A DNA stretch of 64,000 nt from Vitis vinifera (taxonomy: Eukaryota > Streptophyta > Magnoliopsida > Vitales > Vitaceae), in contig NC_081813.1 in NCBI RefSeq assembly GCF_030704535.1, positions 1,892,501 to 1,956,500 on the forward strand, written 5' to 3'. The notes beneath the pieces were generated by a model. That model worked only from the letters and a program-made list of their open reading frames with translations, did no database searches and was not told the DNA's origin. The position numbers and the translations under genes were made by a program. Below, one piece after another: positions 35,101-46,700 of this stretch. The stretch's first letter is position 1; the number at the start of each line of letters is the position of its first letter.

Positions 35101-38100
35101 TCCATATTTGATGAATTGAAATCATGTTCAATTGGGAATTTAGGAAAAAAGATTTTGATAATTAGATTTAAATTTAAATTATATAAATATATAACATATA
35201 ATTCAATATAATAAAATCAAATAGTAATATTTTTAACTTATATTTAATGTATTTATATATTTATTGTTTGAGGGCTTATAGGCCCAAAGTAGACCAAATC
35301 TACTTAGATCATCACAAGGATCATTCTTGAAAATGTGAAAGACAATAATTTGATTGTGTGATCCAGTTTGATTGAAAATGGACTATCAAATGCAGTTTTT
35401 GCACCCTTTTCATTATTTCCATTCTTTGAAAAAAAAAAAATGCAGTTTTCATTCATGAATGAGCTTGTTCTCCAAAACTTTGGTTTTTCCATTTCTGAAA
35501 TTCCATAAAATGTATTTCCAAGCATGTCCTGAAACTTGGGACCAACTTGCACTTAGATTTATTACTATTTGCAGCTAGAAAAACAAAATCCTCCTCTAAA
35601 CCAAGTCAAATTTAACCATCTGGCTTGGCTTGTTTTAAAGTTTGTATTTTTGTACGTGGGAACAAAAGCAAAATAAGCTTCCTAATGTTATCAGAAAGCT
35701 AGTTATTTTCCTTTATTTTCTTACAAATGGAATTATGGAGGTTATTGTAATGGCTTATTTTTTATGTTTTAATTTGTTTGGGAAATAGTTAAATCGGATA
35801 AATCATATATGGGTTATGATATATGGTTGCCAAGTCCACCAAAAGTGAAGAAGCCTCGTTCAGCATACAATGCAGCATCATTGGCATATCTTGGAGATTG
35901 CATATTTGAGGTGAGTGATGAATTTTACTTAAAACTATTGTTACTTTTATCACTGTTTAAAATTAATGCATTGGACTACTTTGTGCCGAAATTACCTTTG
36001 AAGTTCCATAAAACTTGTATTGCATGTGTAGTTATGAGGAAGCTGTGTTTCTATGAACTTTACAAACTCGGGATTTTGTTTAATATCTGATACAGTAAAG
36101 ATTTCTCATAGAAGAGTATAAATAATAAATACTGCATAACTTCTTGGGGTTGATGGGTGTACAAGCTGCACTAACAAATGCAATCTTGTGATTATCATAT
36201 TCTCAGTACCTTAGAAAATCTAAAGCCCATAATAACTGTTCCAACATGAATGGAGATTGAAAATGCTCTATGCATTCACATCTAGTTGGTAAAGAGTGAG
36301 TTCCCTATCATAATTGAACCATTTGCATCCCCCAGTCAAAACCCATGACTTTGTATAGAGGAGGAGCATATTTAGGACATAGAGATCCCTTTTATTCAAC
36401 TCGAAGAGGTCTTACTTAGATCCTTGTTTATTTGCATGTCTTTTTTTTTTTTTTCTGATAAGTTCGTTTATTTGCATACCTTGTACTTAAGGATTTTGTA
36501 GGAGTTTCTCCTTGGGGTGTAGTGGGTGTTGCCTTCTTTAGTTAGGGCGACACTTTTGGACTAGGATGGGTCCTGTGTGGCAAAGAAGAGAGGGGAAGTG
36601 TGAAGAGCGGGCCCCTTATGTATTTTTTGGACGGTTTGTAAGGCAAGGAACAAAATTGCGTTTGAAGATGATGTGTTTTCCATCCAAAGACTTAAAAGTT
36701 CTTTTGTTTGTTTTCTTTGATCGTAGACAAAATTGTTCATAAAAGATGGTCTTTTGATGTTAGTTGGTTTCATTGATTGGTTGGGCTCTCATTGAGGGTG
36801 GTGATATTTTTTGTACCTCCTTTTTGACAGCTGTTTTTGTTCCAGCTGGGTTGGGGTGGGTGTATCCATCTTGTATACTTTGAGTCGCCATTTTGGTGCC
36901 TCTTTTTAATATATATATCTCTCTTTACTTATCAAAAAAAGAAAAAGAAAAAAAAAGGATTTTGTAGGAGTGTCATCTGTTAATTATTCAGGTGCTGTGT
37001 ATTGTGGTCTAGAGCATTATTGGCCTTCTGCCTTAGCATGCTTCATGCATTTTTTGGCATTAGCCTTCTTCTGTTAAAACAAAATTATTAGTTGTAAAAA
37101 AATCTCGGTATGCAAGATAGGGGAATTTCCCAAGTTAAGAAATCTTTTGGTGTTGTCTCATCAGGGATTGACATCTTGCTCATGTTGATCACCATAAAGG
37201 ACATAAAGTTCCCAAATGACTTTGCGGCTGGGGAGAATGTGTCAATGGAAGGAAAAAAACTGGATTTTCAAAAGGTAGTACACATGAAGTAAGATTAAGA
37301 ATTACTTCCCATTCAACTAGAGTTTAGTAATGTTGGAGAATGATATATATTGTGGGTACAAATTCTAACAGATTAAGATTTTAGGAAAACTGATAATTTA
37401 ACATAGTATCGAGGCCTCTCCTTAGCAAGAGATCATGTGTTCAAACCGTACCATGTGTTTAATTTATTAAACCCACATCTATGCCCAAAGGATGCTGTCT
37501 TGTTTGTCTCTCCATGTGTGGATATCTAGTCCAACATGGTATTAGAACTATGTTGGAGTATCAAAGCTCTAATTAAATGGTGGTCTCAGGTTCAAGTTCA
37601 ATTTATTTATCTACTTGTTGTGATCACTATCTCTGATTAACTAGAGGATTTAGGTTCATATCCTCCTCCCATCAATTTAATTATTGGGATCACAAAAAGT
37701 GTGATTTGTTTGTTGCCATTGTGATCTGCCTCCCACAGCAGGTATAGGGCCTCACACGAGGGGGGGTTTAGAGCATGATATACACTATGAGCCCAAATTT
37801 TAACAGTTTAAACCTTTAGGAAAATTAGTAGTTCAACAAGTAAAATATAGATGCATTGTTGGGTGAAATTATAATGGATGAACAATTGTTGCAGGAATAT
37901 ATAGTGATGTCATAGAAAGGGCAGTGTTCCTACCATGGGGCATATGGCTCTGAAGGCATAGAAATCTCTAGTTATTGGAAAAACCATCTTATATTTGAGA
38001 TGGATACAATAAAATTTGTAGAATATAACAATGTAAATTACCAAAACTTAAAATCAGATTATACTGGTTACGAGGTGCTAATAGATGTGTGAATAAAACA

Positions 38101-38802
38101 GGAAGGTGATTACATGGAGTTGTCCAATAAAATGGGCAATTACATTTTCATAAAAATAATTGGTAGTTATAAAATAATGGTGACTGAAAAGTAAGACACT
38201 GAGATCTGGACTGATCACTTTAAGGTTAAAAATATATAAATTTACAGGTTGAAGGACCTCACTAGTCTCTGCCTATGAATGCCCTCTTTAGAGAACAAAT
38301 TCTCCTCCTTTTTCTCTTATCATTTTCTCAGGAAGCAAGTACATCTATATAAAATATAAATATACTTGCTAAAATGTTGCCGTGTTGCTCTTTTCCTGAA
38401 GTTCTGTATTCCTACTCATCTCACACCTGTTGTTTCTTAAAATTTGCAGCTATATGCTCGCAGACACTTTTTGTTTCCTCCACTGAATATGGAAGAATAC
38501 AATGACCGTGTGATGGCAGTAGTTCGTTGTGAAGCACAAGTATGATATATTCTTGCCTCACATGGATATTGAGTTAATTCACAATTTAGTGTTCTATGAG
38601 GGTTTTTCTGTCCTATAATTATCTCTGCCTTGATTTTGCTTTTTGCTAATGTAATTATAGTTTTGCTTTTGAACTTGAACAATTTAGTAGTAGTTCTTTA
38701 GAAATTGATTGGGGCCCTAAATAGTGGCCTCACTAATGAAGTGTTATAATTTGTGTCTTCTCTAGTGGGTTCTAAAGTTAATTTCTACTCCTCTGTCTCT
38801 CC

Positions 38803-38837
<35 letters not shown>

Positions 38838-41800
38838 TCTTTCCCTTTTCTATATTTGTCTCTCTCTAGTGCCTTATTTGTCGTCTCTTAACATTTATCT
38901 TCCCTGTGTAAGCCTATATTTTAATACTCTCCTCTGCAAGTTAATGCTCAGTCAGGTGAATTTCCAGATCATGGCATTAATTTTGTATATGGGTTTATGG
39001 TAAGTGTTTTAAAGTTGATTGCTTTTACTGTCCTAGAGAAATCTTTCACATTTTATAGTTTTTCATATTCTCTATTTTTTATGATAAAAAAAAAATATTT
39101 TCTATTTTTTTTTAAGGACTATCTATTAGTGTTTATGGGAATCCTGTTTCAGTTGCAATTGTCTGGATAACAAGAAGATTATAAATAACTTTCCTTTTTA
39201 TATCAAAGACAACTTTGAATTTAAATAAAAAAAAAGGTGTGGCAAATGGCCGCCTTATGTATATTTTGGTCAGTTTGTAATGAAAGAATTTTGTTGGCCT
39301 TTGGGAATGAGGTGTTTTCACTCCAAAGGCTGAAACATTATTTTGTATGTAATATTTGGTATTGGGTTAGGATGTTTATAGTTTTGAGCCCATATTCTCT
39401 TGTTAGCTTTTGTGAGTGGCTAGGCTCTAAGTAAGGGTAGGGGTTGTTGTTTTTTTCCCTTTCCTTGGTTTCGAGTCTGTGGGCTGCTTTTTTATACTCC
39501 CTGTATACCTAGAGGGCACTAATTTGGTGTTTTCTCTTTCTGTTTAATATATTTCTCTTTACCTATCAAAAAAAAAAAAAAAAAAAAAACTTTCCTTTTC
39601 ATCATTGGCTATGAAAAAATTTCCAATATTTGTGTTTGCTGCATTTCAGGATGCACTCCTGCAGAAACTTCTTGATGATTATTACTTATCAGAAGAGGAA
39701 AGGTTGGTATAAAATTTTATGATTTCCATTTTTTTTCTTTACTGACATGATTAAGGTATAATGAATCTTTAGTTTCAGAAGAATTGAACATGAGCTAACC
39801 CTAACAACATTTAAAAAGAAAAAAGAAAAAAGAGAAAAAAAAAAAAAGAGAGAAAAATTACTCTTTTCATATGGTGAAATCAAAGAAAGCAGGGAACCAT
39901 GGACTTTACTTGGGCTCTGACCCACAAGGAAGCACCAATGTTCTCGTGTCTTCCATTGCTGCATAACATTTTATAATTCTGTGAGCCACTTTCCGCCAAG
40001 TTTGTTTTTTATGCTACACCATGAGATTTGTTAACAATGGTCCAGGATTTAAAATAACCTGTGGAAAAATAGAGATTCTTGGACTTGGGAATGGGCTTAA
40101 TTTTTATGGCTGCCAATCATGCATGCAGAGCAAACTCCTTCCCAACCACACACTTGGGTCCTTTCTTAAAACTTCCACTGGTCAGGAGTTGGTAATACAG
40201 CATTGCCTTGCTACCTTGGATGCTGATTTAAGAGAGGGAGTAAGGGAGGTATTCATGCATAATGACCTTTCATGATGCCTAATCCATGGTAACTTGTTTC
40301 TTTGGCTGGGAAATACTTTAAGCTTGATGTTGTGAAGGAGTTTTCACGCAAAACCCATCTGAGAAATCTTTATAGCTGTGGGAAATGAAGATTGATGTTT
40401 TTATAATGATAATTGTGTTGTTTAACTTCTTGACTTCTATATTACAAACACTTGAGTCCTCATAACTGAGAGAGCATAATTTGATTCCATCCTTCAAAAA
40501 TTTATTTGTTTCAGTTGCCTTCAACCCACCTACAATATCTGAAACTATGACAAAGTTTGTGATTTACTTCCTCTGTTACATTAAGAACTTCCATAGGTAT
40601 TTTGGTGGGACTCACAGCTTTATGAAATTATTGGTAAAATTACAGTGGCATTTTCTTCACTTGAAGTTGCTATTCGCTCATGTTATCTGATGAATATCTC
40701 CACAGGGATGTTCTCCGATGGGGAAAAAATATTGGTTCAGCTAAAACACGGACAAAAAAACGTGCTGGTGTTGCAGTTTATAACAGAGCATCTTCACTGG
40801 AAACACTGGTCAGTGTCCTTGTACCTGTTGGTTTTCTTGGGCTTTTGGTTTACTAGTATACTAGGAAATGCATTTGATTAAACTTGGGTTCATTATTTGT
40901 CCACTTTATATAGTTTATTAGCACTGAAATGAGGATAACTACTAACTAGTATTGTCTTCAACAAATCGGCTGTGTTGAGATACATGAGGCATTTGCATGA
41001 TAACTCATCAAGGTTTCACAGGAAAACTTTGCATATAAGGTTACAGAGTTAGGTATACTATTTTTTGATGTACTGTGACTTGAGCAGTTCAGTGGAACCA
41101 ATTTATTGGTAAGCACTTAATTGATTTAGTAGCCAAATTTTCACTTGAACATCCTCAGAAGAACTGGTGAGACACTATAAAGAAAAATGTTATCGGACTG
41201 GTGTAACTATCCTAGTGATGGTAATATTTTGCAGGTTGGTTATCTTTACCTGACAGATGTGAATCGTTTGGAGGAGGTGATGCGTAAGTTGGGATTCTCA
41301 ACTGATGCTTCTACCCAGTTGGGCTTGCAGGAAACAGATAGTAAGTTGACCTTAACATATGTTTAGGGCGTGCTTTAAGTTTACTGTTTAATTCACATTG
41401 AGCATCCTACATATCTGAACTGAACTTGCTGCACCATACCCTTGATGTCCTACCCTTTTTATGCCCATGCATTTGTGTAATGAGTTTAGTGAAACCTGGG
41501 CTTCATTTTTTTCATTATAATATGACATTAAGACTTTTAAATTCTATATATGACGTTATAATAAGATGCAAGGCAAGTGATCTATTTTACATAAAAGGCA
41601 TGCTAGGGCTGATACATCATCATCTTATTTAAGTAAAAAGAAACTCATGTTATTAAAATGCATTCGTAGAGCATTGTTTCACTTATTCTATGCCTTTTTG
41701 CTAATCCTTTTGGTTCCATTCCTGCATCTGTCAGCTGTCACATGTGTTCTAAAGCACTGCTGATGATGTGTAATCTGATGGTTGCTGGCTTATAAACTAA

Positions 41801-42962
41801 AATCAGAATTCTTCTGTGAGAGAATCTTGTGTGCTTTCTTTTCTTCTTTTATTATAGTCTGACTATTTGATGCAGCACTTACTATTTTCCTTTTTCATGG
41901 TGGTTAATTAGTCTTGTTACTTGGTGCAATGATATCGACTTTTTCATATCATCTTTTGCTCCATCGCTCAATATGATACTGCAGTCTGATGAACCCAATG
42001 ACAGCCTTGTCTTTTTTCTTCTTCATCTCCATGGATTATGAGTGACAATCTGATTGCTGGATATGGGACAGCAGTCCGGTACAAAATAAAATTTGATGCA
42101 AGTTTTTTTTTATTCTTTTCTTTTTGTTCCCTCCCGCGAAATGAATTTGAAATTCTGATCACTTGACATCATACTATAGTGTGATGTAAAATAAACTCAT
42201 TGAAACCCCCTCCTGGGCAAGCATGCACGTGTTTCCTGTTTAACTGGTTTGTGATTGCAACACCTTCATATTAAAGCTCCCTAAATATTACTGTGATCAG
42301 CTTTGGACGTAAATTGAAGTTCTTGAAAAATTCAGAAGGATCATTTTCTCCATAATCCTCAAGTCCTAAAACCCATATCATTGAATAATCTTTAGACCCT
42401 TTCAAGAACGAGAAAAATGATGAAAATCTTAATTTTAAAGTTCTTCACAAAGAAATCAAACAGAGCCTTGTTGGAACTGTCATTCTGCTTTTGTGCTTCT
42501 ACTTGGCACTGACAAACCCTAATGTGGAGTTAATCCTATTATGTGCTCTGAAAGACTGAATCGGGTCTCACCTCTTAGTTCTGAGAATGCCAATCATCTG
42601 TCTATACTCTGAACCAACTTATGCTCCTATTTTCCACTTTCTTAGCTTTGATTCAATAAATCATTGTCCCCACTATTATCATTCATGCTTTGGCCCAACT
42701 TTTTTGGGATCTGCTGCATGGGTCCCATGCTAGCAAATCTGTCCTTTTGAGCCTTTTTCATGTTGTCTTGGGAACTTATCAGAATAGCTGTTAGTACATA
42801 GCATTTTGGGTCACTACAATCACCGCCTCTTATCCATGTTGTGCATTGTTTGTAAAGAGATGTATTGACCTGTGGCTATACAGTAAACTGCTTTAAAATT
42901 TAATTTGAAAGTCCAATGGTATATATTCACTATCTCCAATTGTTTCTGCAGCTGGCAGCTAA
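32181..42962 (+). CDS. RNC3/4: Chloroplast-type Mini-ribonuclease III (RNC3/RNC4 family)
   Basis: Exons (plus): 32181-32397, 35789-35910, 38450-38539, 39650-39702, 40706-40808, 41235-41340, then a short last exon, best read as 42952-42962 (about 233 aa). The N-terminus is rich in Ser, Arg and Pro with few acidic residues, as in a transit peptide. The single RNase III domain has NAASLAYLGDCIFELYARRH, where Asp at about 109 matches the catalytic Asp of the family. Later SSLETLVGYLYL matches the second signature (FEALLGYLYL in bacterial Mini-III) with its conserved Glu. There is no dsRNA-binding domain, as expected for Mini-III. In Arabidopsis the two paralogues process chloroplast rRNA and intron RNA. 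The C-terminus is unsure: an acceptor at 42957/42958 plus an exon at 44212 would give a longer tail. Introns carry many LINE tails. Confidence 0.85.
33480..34440. repeat. Degenerate repeated blocks in Mini-RNase III intron 1
   Basis: Four or five diverged copies share 'acttcttccctaagtaa', 'gatatcac', 'ccactttggg' or 'tactttgagctcat', then 'ggctctcacaactttaaaat'. Examples start near 33500, 33610, 33850, 33970 and 34120. They resemble a dispersed plant repeat of unknown class; no coding capacity is visible. Confidence 0.5.
34862..35072 (+). mobile_element. LINE D: about 210-bp LINE 3' tail with perfect TSD
   Basis: The 18-bp target-site duplication 'accttctatttttcatat' is identical at 34844-34861 and 35073-35090. 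The insert ends in cttatttatcaaaaaaaaaa, the tail seen in the other LINEs here, preceded by 'tatactccctgtatgcc'. The perfect duplication suggests a younger insertion than LINEs A and C. Confidence 0.9.
36438..36465 (-). mobile_element. Ultra-short (28-nt) LINE tail insertion
   Basis: The insert is poly-T followed by ctgataagttc, i.e. the reversed LINE end ACTTATCAG-A(n). It is flanked by perfect 12-bp direct repeats 'gtttatttgcat' at 36426-36437 and 36466-36477. Apart from the poly(A) only about 11 nt of LINE were copied. Confidence 0.75.
36506..36954 (+). mobile_element. LINE E: about 450-bp LINE 3' fragment
   Basis: Target-site duplications 'aaggattttgtaggagt' at 36489-36505 and 36955-36971 are identical. 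The insert carries the end of LINE ORF2 (remnant FIDWLGSH then stop near 36795) and the tail tttacttatcaaaaaaag with an interrupted poly(A). It is in Mini-RNase III intron 2, sense orientation. Confidence 0.9.
37342..37838. repeat. Pair of about 60-bp direct repeats flanking a 375-bp block
   Basis: The stretches 37342-37403 and 37778-37838 share 'gatata', 'caaattytaacagwttaa' and 'ttaggaaaa'. Between them are aacatagtatcgaggcc and gtgttcaaacc, which resemble the A and B boxes of a tRNA-derived element, or a primer-binding site. Class uncertain. Confidence 0.4.
38799..38840. repeat. Compound microsatellite (CT)n(CA)n
   Basis: Roughly ten CT units run directly into about eight CA units in Mini-RNase III intron 3. 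Confidence 0.9.
39081..39095 (+). mobile_element. Possible 15-nt poly(A)-tailed micro-insertion
   Basis: The bases atgat plus a run of A lie between 15-bp direct repeats 'tattctctatttttt' (39066-39080) and 'tattttctatttttt' (39096-39110), which differ at one position. Low complexity makes a chance origin possible. Confidence 0.35.
39199..39587 (+). mobile_element. LINE F: about 390-bp LINE 3' fragment
   Basis: The insert encodes the end of LINE ORF2 (remnant ALCIFWSVCNER ... FCEWLGSK, stop near 39434) and ends tttacctatc plus a long poly(A). Short direct repeats 'aactttcctttt' at 39187-39198 and 39588-39599 are the likely target-site duplication. It is in Mini-RNase III intron 3, sense orientation, about 60 bp before exon 4. 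Confidence 0.8.
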
Positions 42963-43690
42963 TTCAGAAGAGGCTCATGAAGTTGATACCATCTTCAGGG
43001 TGACCACACACACAGTATCTTACCATGTGCTTTTATCCTTCAAAGATGTCCTTATCACCTATACAAACGAAGGTATCTACCTGCAATTAATGGCAATTTT
43101 GCACTGACAAAATTGAAATTTTGGTAAATATTCTGTATCTATGCTTCTGCTTAGAAGCTTTGGGTCTGTTTTAACAGTGAATCTGAAATTGAATAGTGAT
43201 AGTTGAGGTTCACCAATGTCTTTTTGTAAGAAGTCTTTAGAAACTACAAAAGATTTTTCTCACTTATATCGTGTGTATAAGATTCTTAAAGATTGCGTGG
43301 TACAAAAAACAAATCAGGCTCGATAGCTCAAAACAAAATCCCACATGCAGTCAGAAAAAGGTGCAAACATATGAGATGTTCTAATGGATCATGTAGGCCC
43401 AACCAGACCAAAAGGTTAGTATATGGCTCTCATTGAGAGTCTTTGTTGAGTATGTAGCATGTATGTCCGTAGGAGATAAGATAGATAAGATCGTAAGAGA
43501 ACCTTTTCCACTCTTTTCCTGCATGGCTCTAGGATGGTCATTCCCTTTGTTTTTGGCTCCTTTTGGATCTTGAAAATCATGGGGGAGAGGAAAAGGTTTA
43601 GTTTGGATCTTGGAAATGAGAGGAAGAAAAAAAATGTGGAAGAAACATCAACTTTTACTGTTTGGTTGTCATCGGAAACATGGTGAAATT

Positions 43691-43719
43691 ATTCACTTAT
43701 CCAAAAAAAAAAAAAAGAA
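43691..43719 (+). mobile_element. Ultra-short (29-nt) LINE tail insertion
   Basis: The insert reads attcacttatcc followed by an A-rich run. Flanks are 'ggaaacatggtgaaatt' (43674-43690) and 'ggaaacatggtaaaatt' (43720-43736), 17 bp with one mismatch. Only the terminal ACTTATC of the LINE precedes the poly(A). Confidence 0.72.
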
Positions 43720-46700
43720 GGAAACATGGTAAAATTCAAGAAACAAAATTATACATTTTAAAGTTCTTATATAAAAAGGTAATGGGAGTCAGAAAAAAGA
43801 GTAAATAAGGAATTTATTAGGATTAAATTTGTATTCTATTTTCTTTCTCTTACTCTTTTGTATTGGGATCAAACAAAGCATTTGGGTTTCAAGTTCAACC
43901 TTATTTCTAAATTATGGAATTTATGTCTTTGCAAGACCTGAAGTTTTTCACTTTTTACATGTCATTTGGCACTTACTCCTAAGTTTCACCACCTTTCTAT
44001 TATTAGTTTTAGCTGAAATAGCAAGAAGCAAAAATGAAATTGTGAAACTGCACACAATTATTCTCTCAAGTTCATTGCCTTTTGAGCTGATCTCTTCCAT
44101 GCATGACAAGGATGTTGATAAGGCCAATCCATTTTTTCATTATCAATCACTCATCATAATGCTCTCAGAAAGTGAGGATGTTCAAAGGGATAACTACTGA
44201 TGATGCTGCAGGAAAGAAATGGAGCTTGTCTTCTTTATAGACAGTGATAAGGAGTAAGGTGAAGTGTCATCCTCATCCTTAATTAAATAGAAGTTAGTGA
44301 AATGGCCTACACAATACAAGTGGTTAGCTCATTGATGATGCATTTTTTGGTGTTAATAATTAGTGTTTAGGGATCAATATGATGTTTAGGCCTTTGTATG
44401 GGATTGATATAGTGAAGGATAGTGCCCTATATATGTATTTTTTTTTAGAGTAGGTTTAAAAGGGTATCTTCCAAACATGATATTGGACCCATTTGGCTTG
44501 TGGTCCATGGTTGTGACAGTGAATGGTTTGGGGCTCTTTTGCTCCTTTTAGGGACAGAATCTTTAGGTTTTTAGCCCATTGCTCATTCACATCTTGACAT
44601 GGGTTTAAGCCCATAGAAATGAGGAAGATGGAGAAGAGAGAGAGAGAGAGAGAGAGGGACCAATTGTTGGGACATCGACCATTAAGAACATGGGTTGTGC
44701 CCCATCTCAACCAACAGTAGAAAGGCAGAGAAAAAGTGAGATGGGGGTGGTAGAAGTTGCATTAATATTTGGTTTAATGGAGCAGCAGGTCAAAACTTCT
44801 CAAAGAGGTGGTAGTGGTAGTTGAGCTAACGCTTTATTCTCATTGTCAATTAAGTCCTGCCTTAACACATAACGACAATTACTCAGTACAAGTTCAAACA
44901 TATATTTTAGTACCTTATATCATTACCATATAGGACTCTAAACTAGAAGAAACTAGGGTTCAAAGCTGTTTCCAGCAACATTAAGGTCAAAGTACTTAGC
45001 TCTTTTTTTGGATGTTTATCTTGTTTCCTTTGTATATCTTCTCAAAGCAGTGTTTTATAAGAACTAGTCTGAACTTAGGACACGATTACTGTGTGTTTTG
45101 TTGAAAGTATCTGACTTTAGAGACGTGTTAGGCAGGGCTAATTAAAATAATAGTAATATGACTGCTTGAAATTATTCTAAGATCACAACAGTGGAAGTGT
45201 ATGTATCATTATGATTACTGATGATCTTGTTTATGTTTCAATGTCGCTATAACAAAAAGTACTTCTGGATTGAAGTAAGAAATCCCATAGTGATTAGTCA
45301 AAACTAGTACATTTAGGTAAAACCCATGATTTAATTATTAGGACCCATGATTTTTAGACAGTGATATTAGTGAAATTGTCAATTTAGTTGGGAGATTGGT
45401 GGGATTTCATAGTCTTAAGACAGTGACAAGCTGACCAGAGCTTTAAATGGTTCAAAATCAAAACTTATTGCTAAAGTTGCCATAACCTTGTCATAGACAG
45501 CTATAAACCATAACACATGTTAAGCAAAGGCTATTATAAAAAATTGGTAGGACGATGTTTATTAACCTTAGTTTCATTGGTGAATCTCTTTATGACAGTA
45601 GTTTCAAACCATGTTATATGGGTTTGAGTATAGTTTTCACGCGTGGGTATATGTCTAGACATCCCATCCTTCACCTCTCCAAGAATTCAAATCAAAACAA
45701 AGCTCTCCTTCTGCCCTTTCATCCTTATTTAAAGGAAAAAATCAAAATAGGAAAAATGCAAAGCAGATAATTGTATCTAAAAGGAATCCCCATCCCCACA
45801 CCCACACCCACACCCTTGTCATATTATATCACATCGACACGGGTATGTGTGAGTAAAGATAACAGTCCGACTATCACAGGTTTGAAAAATACCTGGTCTA
45901 GTCTTAATCCAACCATAGAAGGGTCCTAGCATGCAAATACAATCCATGCATTGTTGCCTTACCTATGACTCATTAGCTATCTTCTCCCTTCTGTCATGGA
46001 ACCCACATTATTGTAAGGGAAGGAATCTTGGTGATGAAGAGAAAAAACAAGATACACACATGAGTTGAGACAATAGAATCATTATCAATTATGAAGACAA
46101 TCATTTTGTTTATAATATTCTTGTATGAACCATTTTTTCCTTGTATCGATCATTTTGGTAGGAGACTATGAGGATGTTTGTTTTTTTAACTTTTTACTGA
46201 AAGTAATTTGTTTTTAAACTTTAGGTCGTTTGTTTTTCTACTTTTTCACGACTTATTATAAACTTTTTGTTGAATAAAAAAAGTGAAAATATTTGGCTTT
46301 TTTTAAATAGACTAAATAACATGCTGATTTTTCTTTACCTTTTAATGCTTAATAAAAATAAAATATTATAAAAACAAACCGTCTAATACTTAACACTTTT
46401 AAACATTAAAGTTTTATTTAGAATTGAGTAAAAAAACAAACACGAGTTCATTACCGTACACTATTGTTGCAGACATCATCATGTTGTATTGTTTACAACC
46501 ATGGAACCCTTTGCCGTGTAGACTCCTGACCTTAGATCTATCAACAATAAATATTGCCATGCATTAGGTATTTGTCAATATGTCAATATACTCTGATGCT
46601 TGCTAATTTATTCATTGATGATAGTAGGTGTGGACATTGGGGTTGTCCTCATCATTAGGGTTGTTTGTGTATTAATTGTTGTGAGGTGAACTTTGACCTA

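Noticed and set aside
40021..40275. 84-codon open frame in Mini-RNase III intron 4 as a nested gene or alternative exon
   Set aside because: No family match, and including it would not preserve the phase-2 junction that rebuilds Arg between exons 4 and 5.
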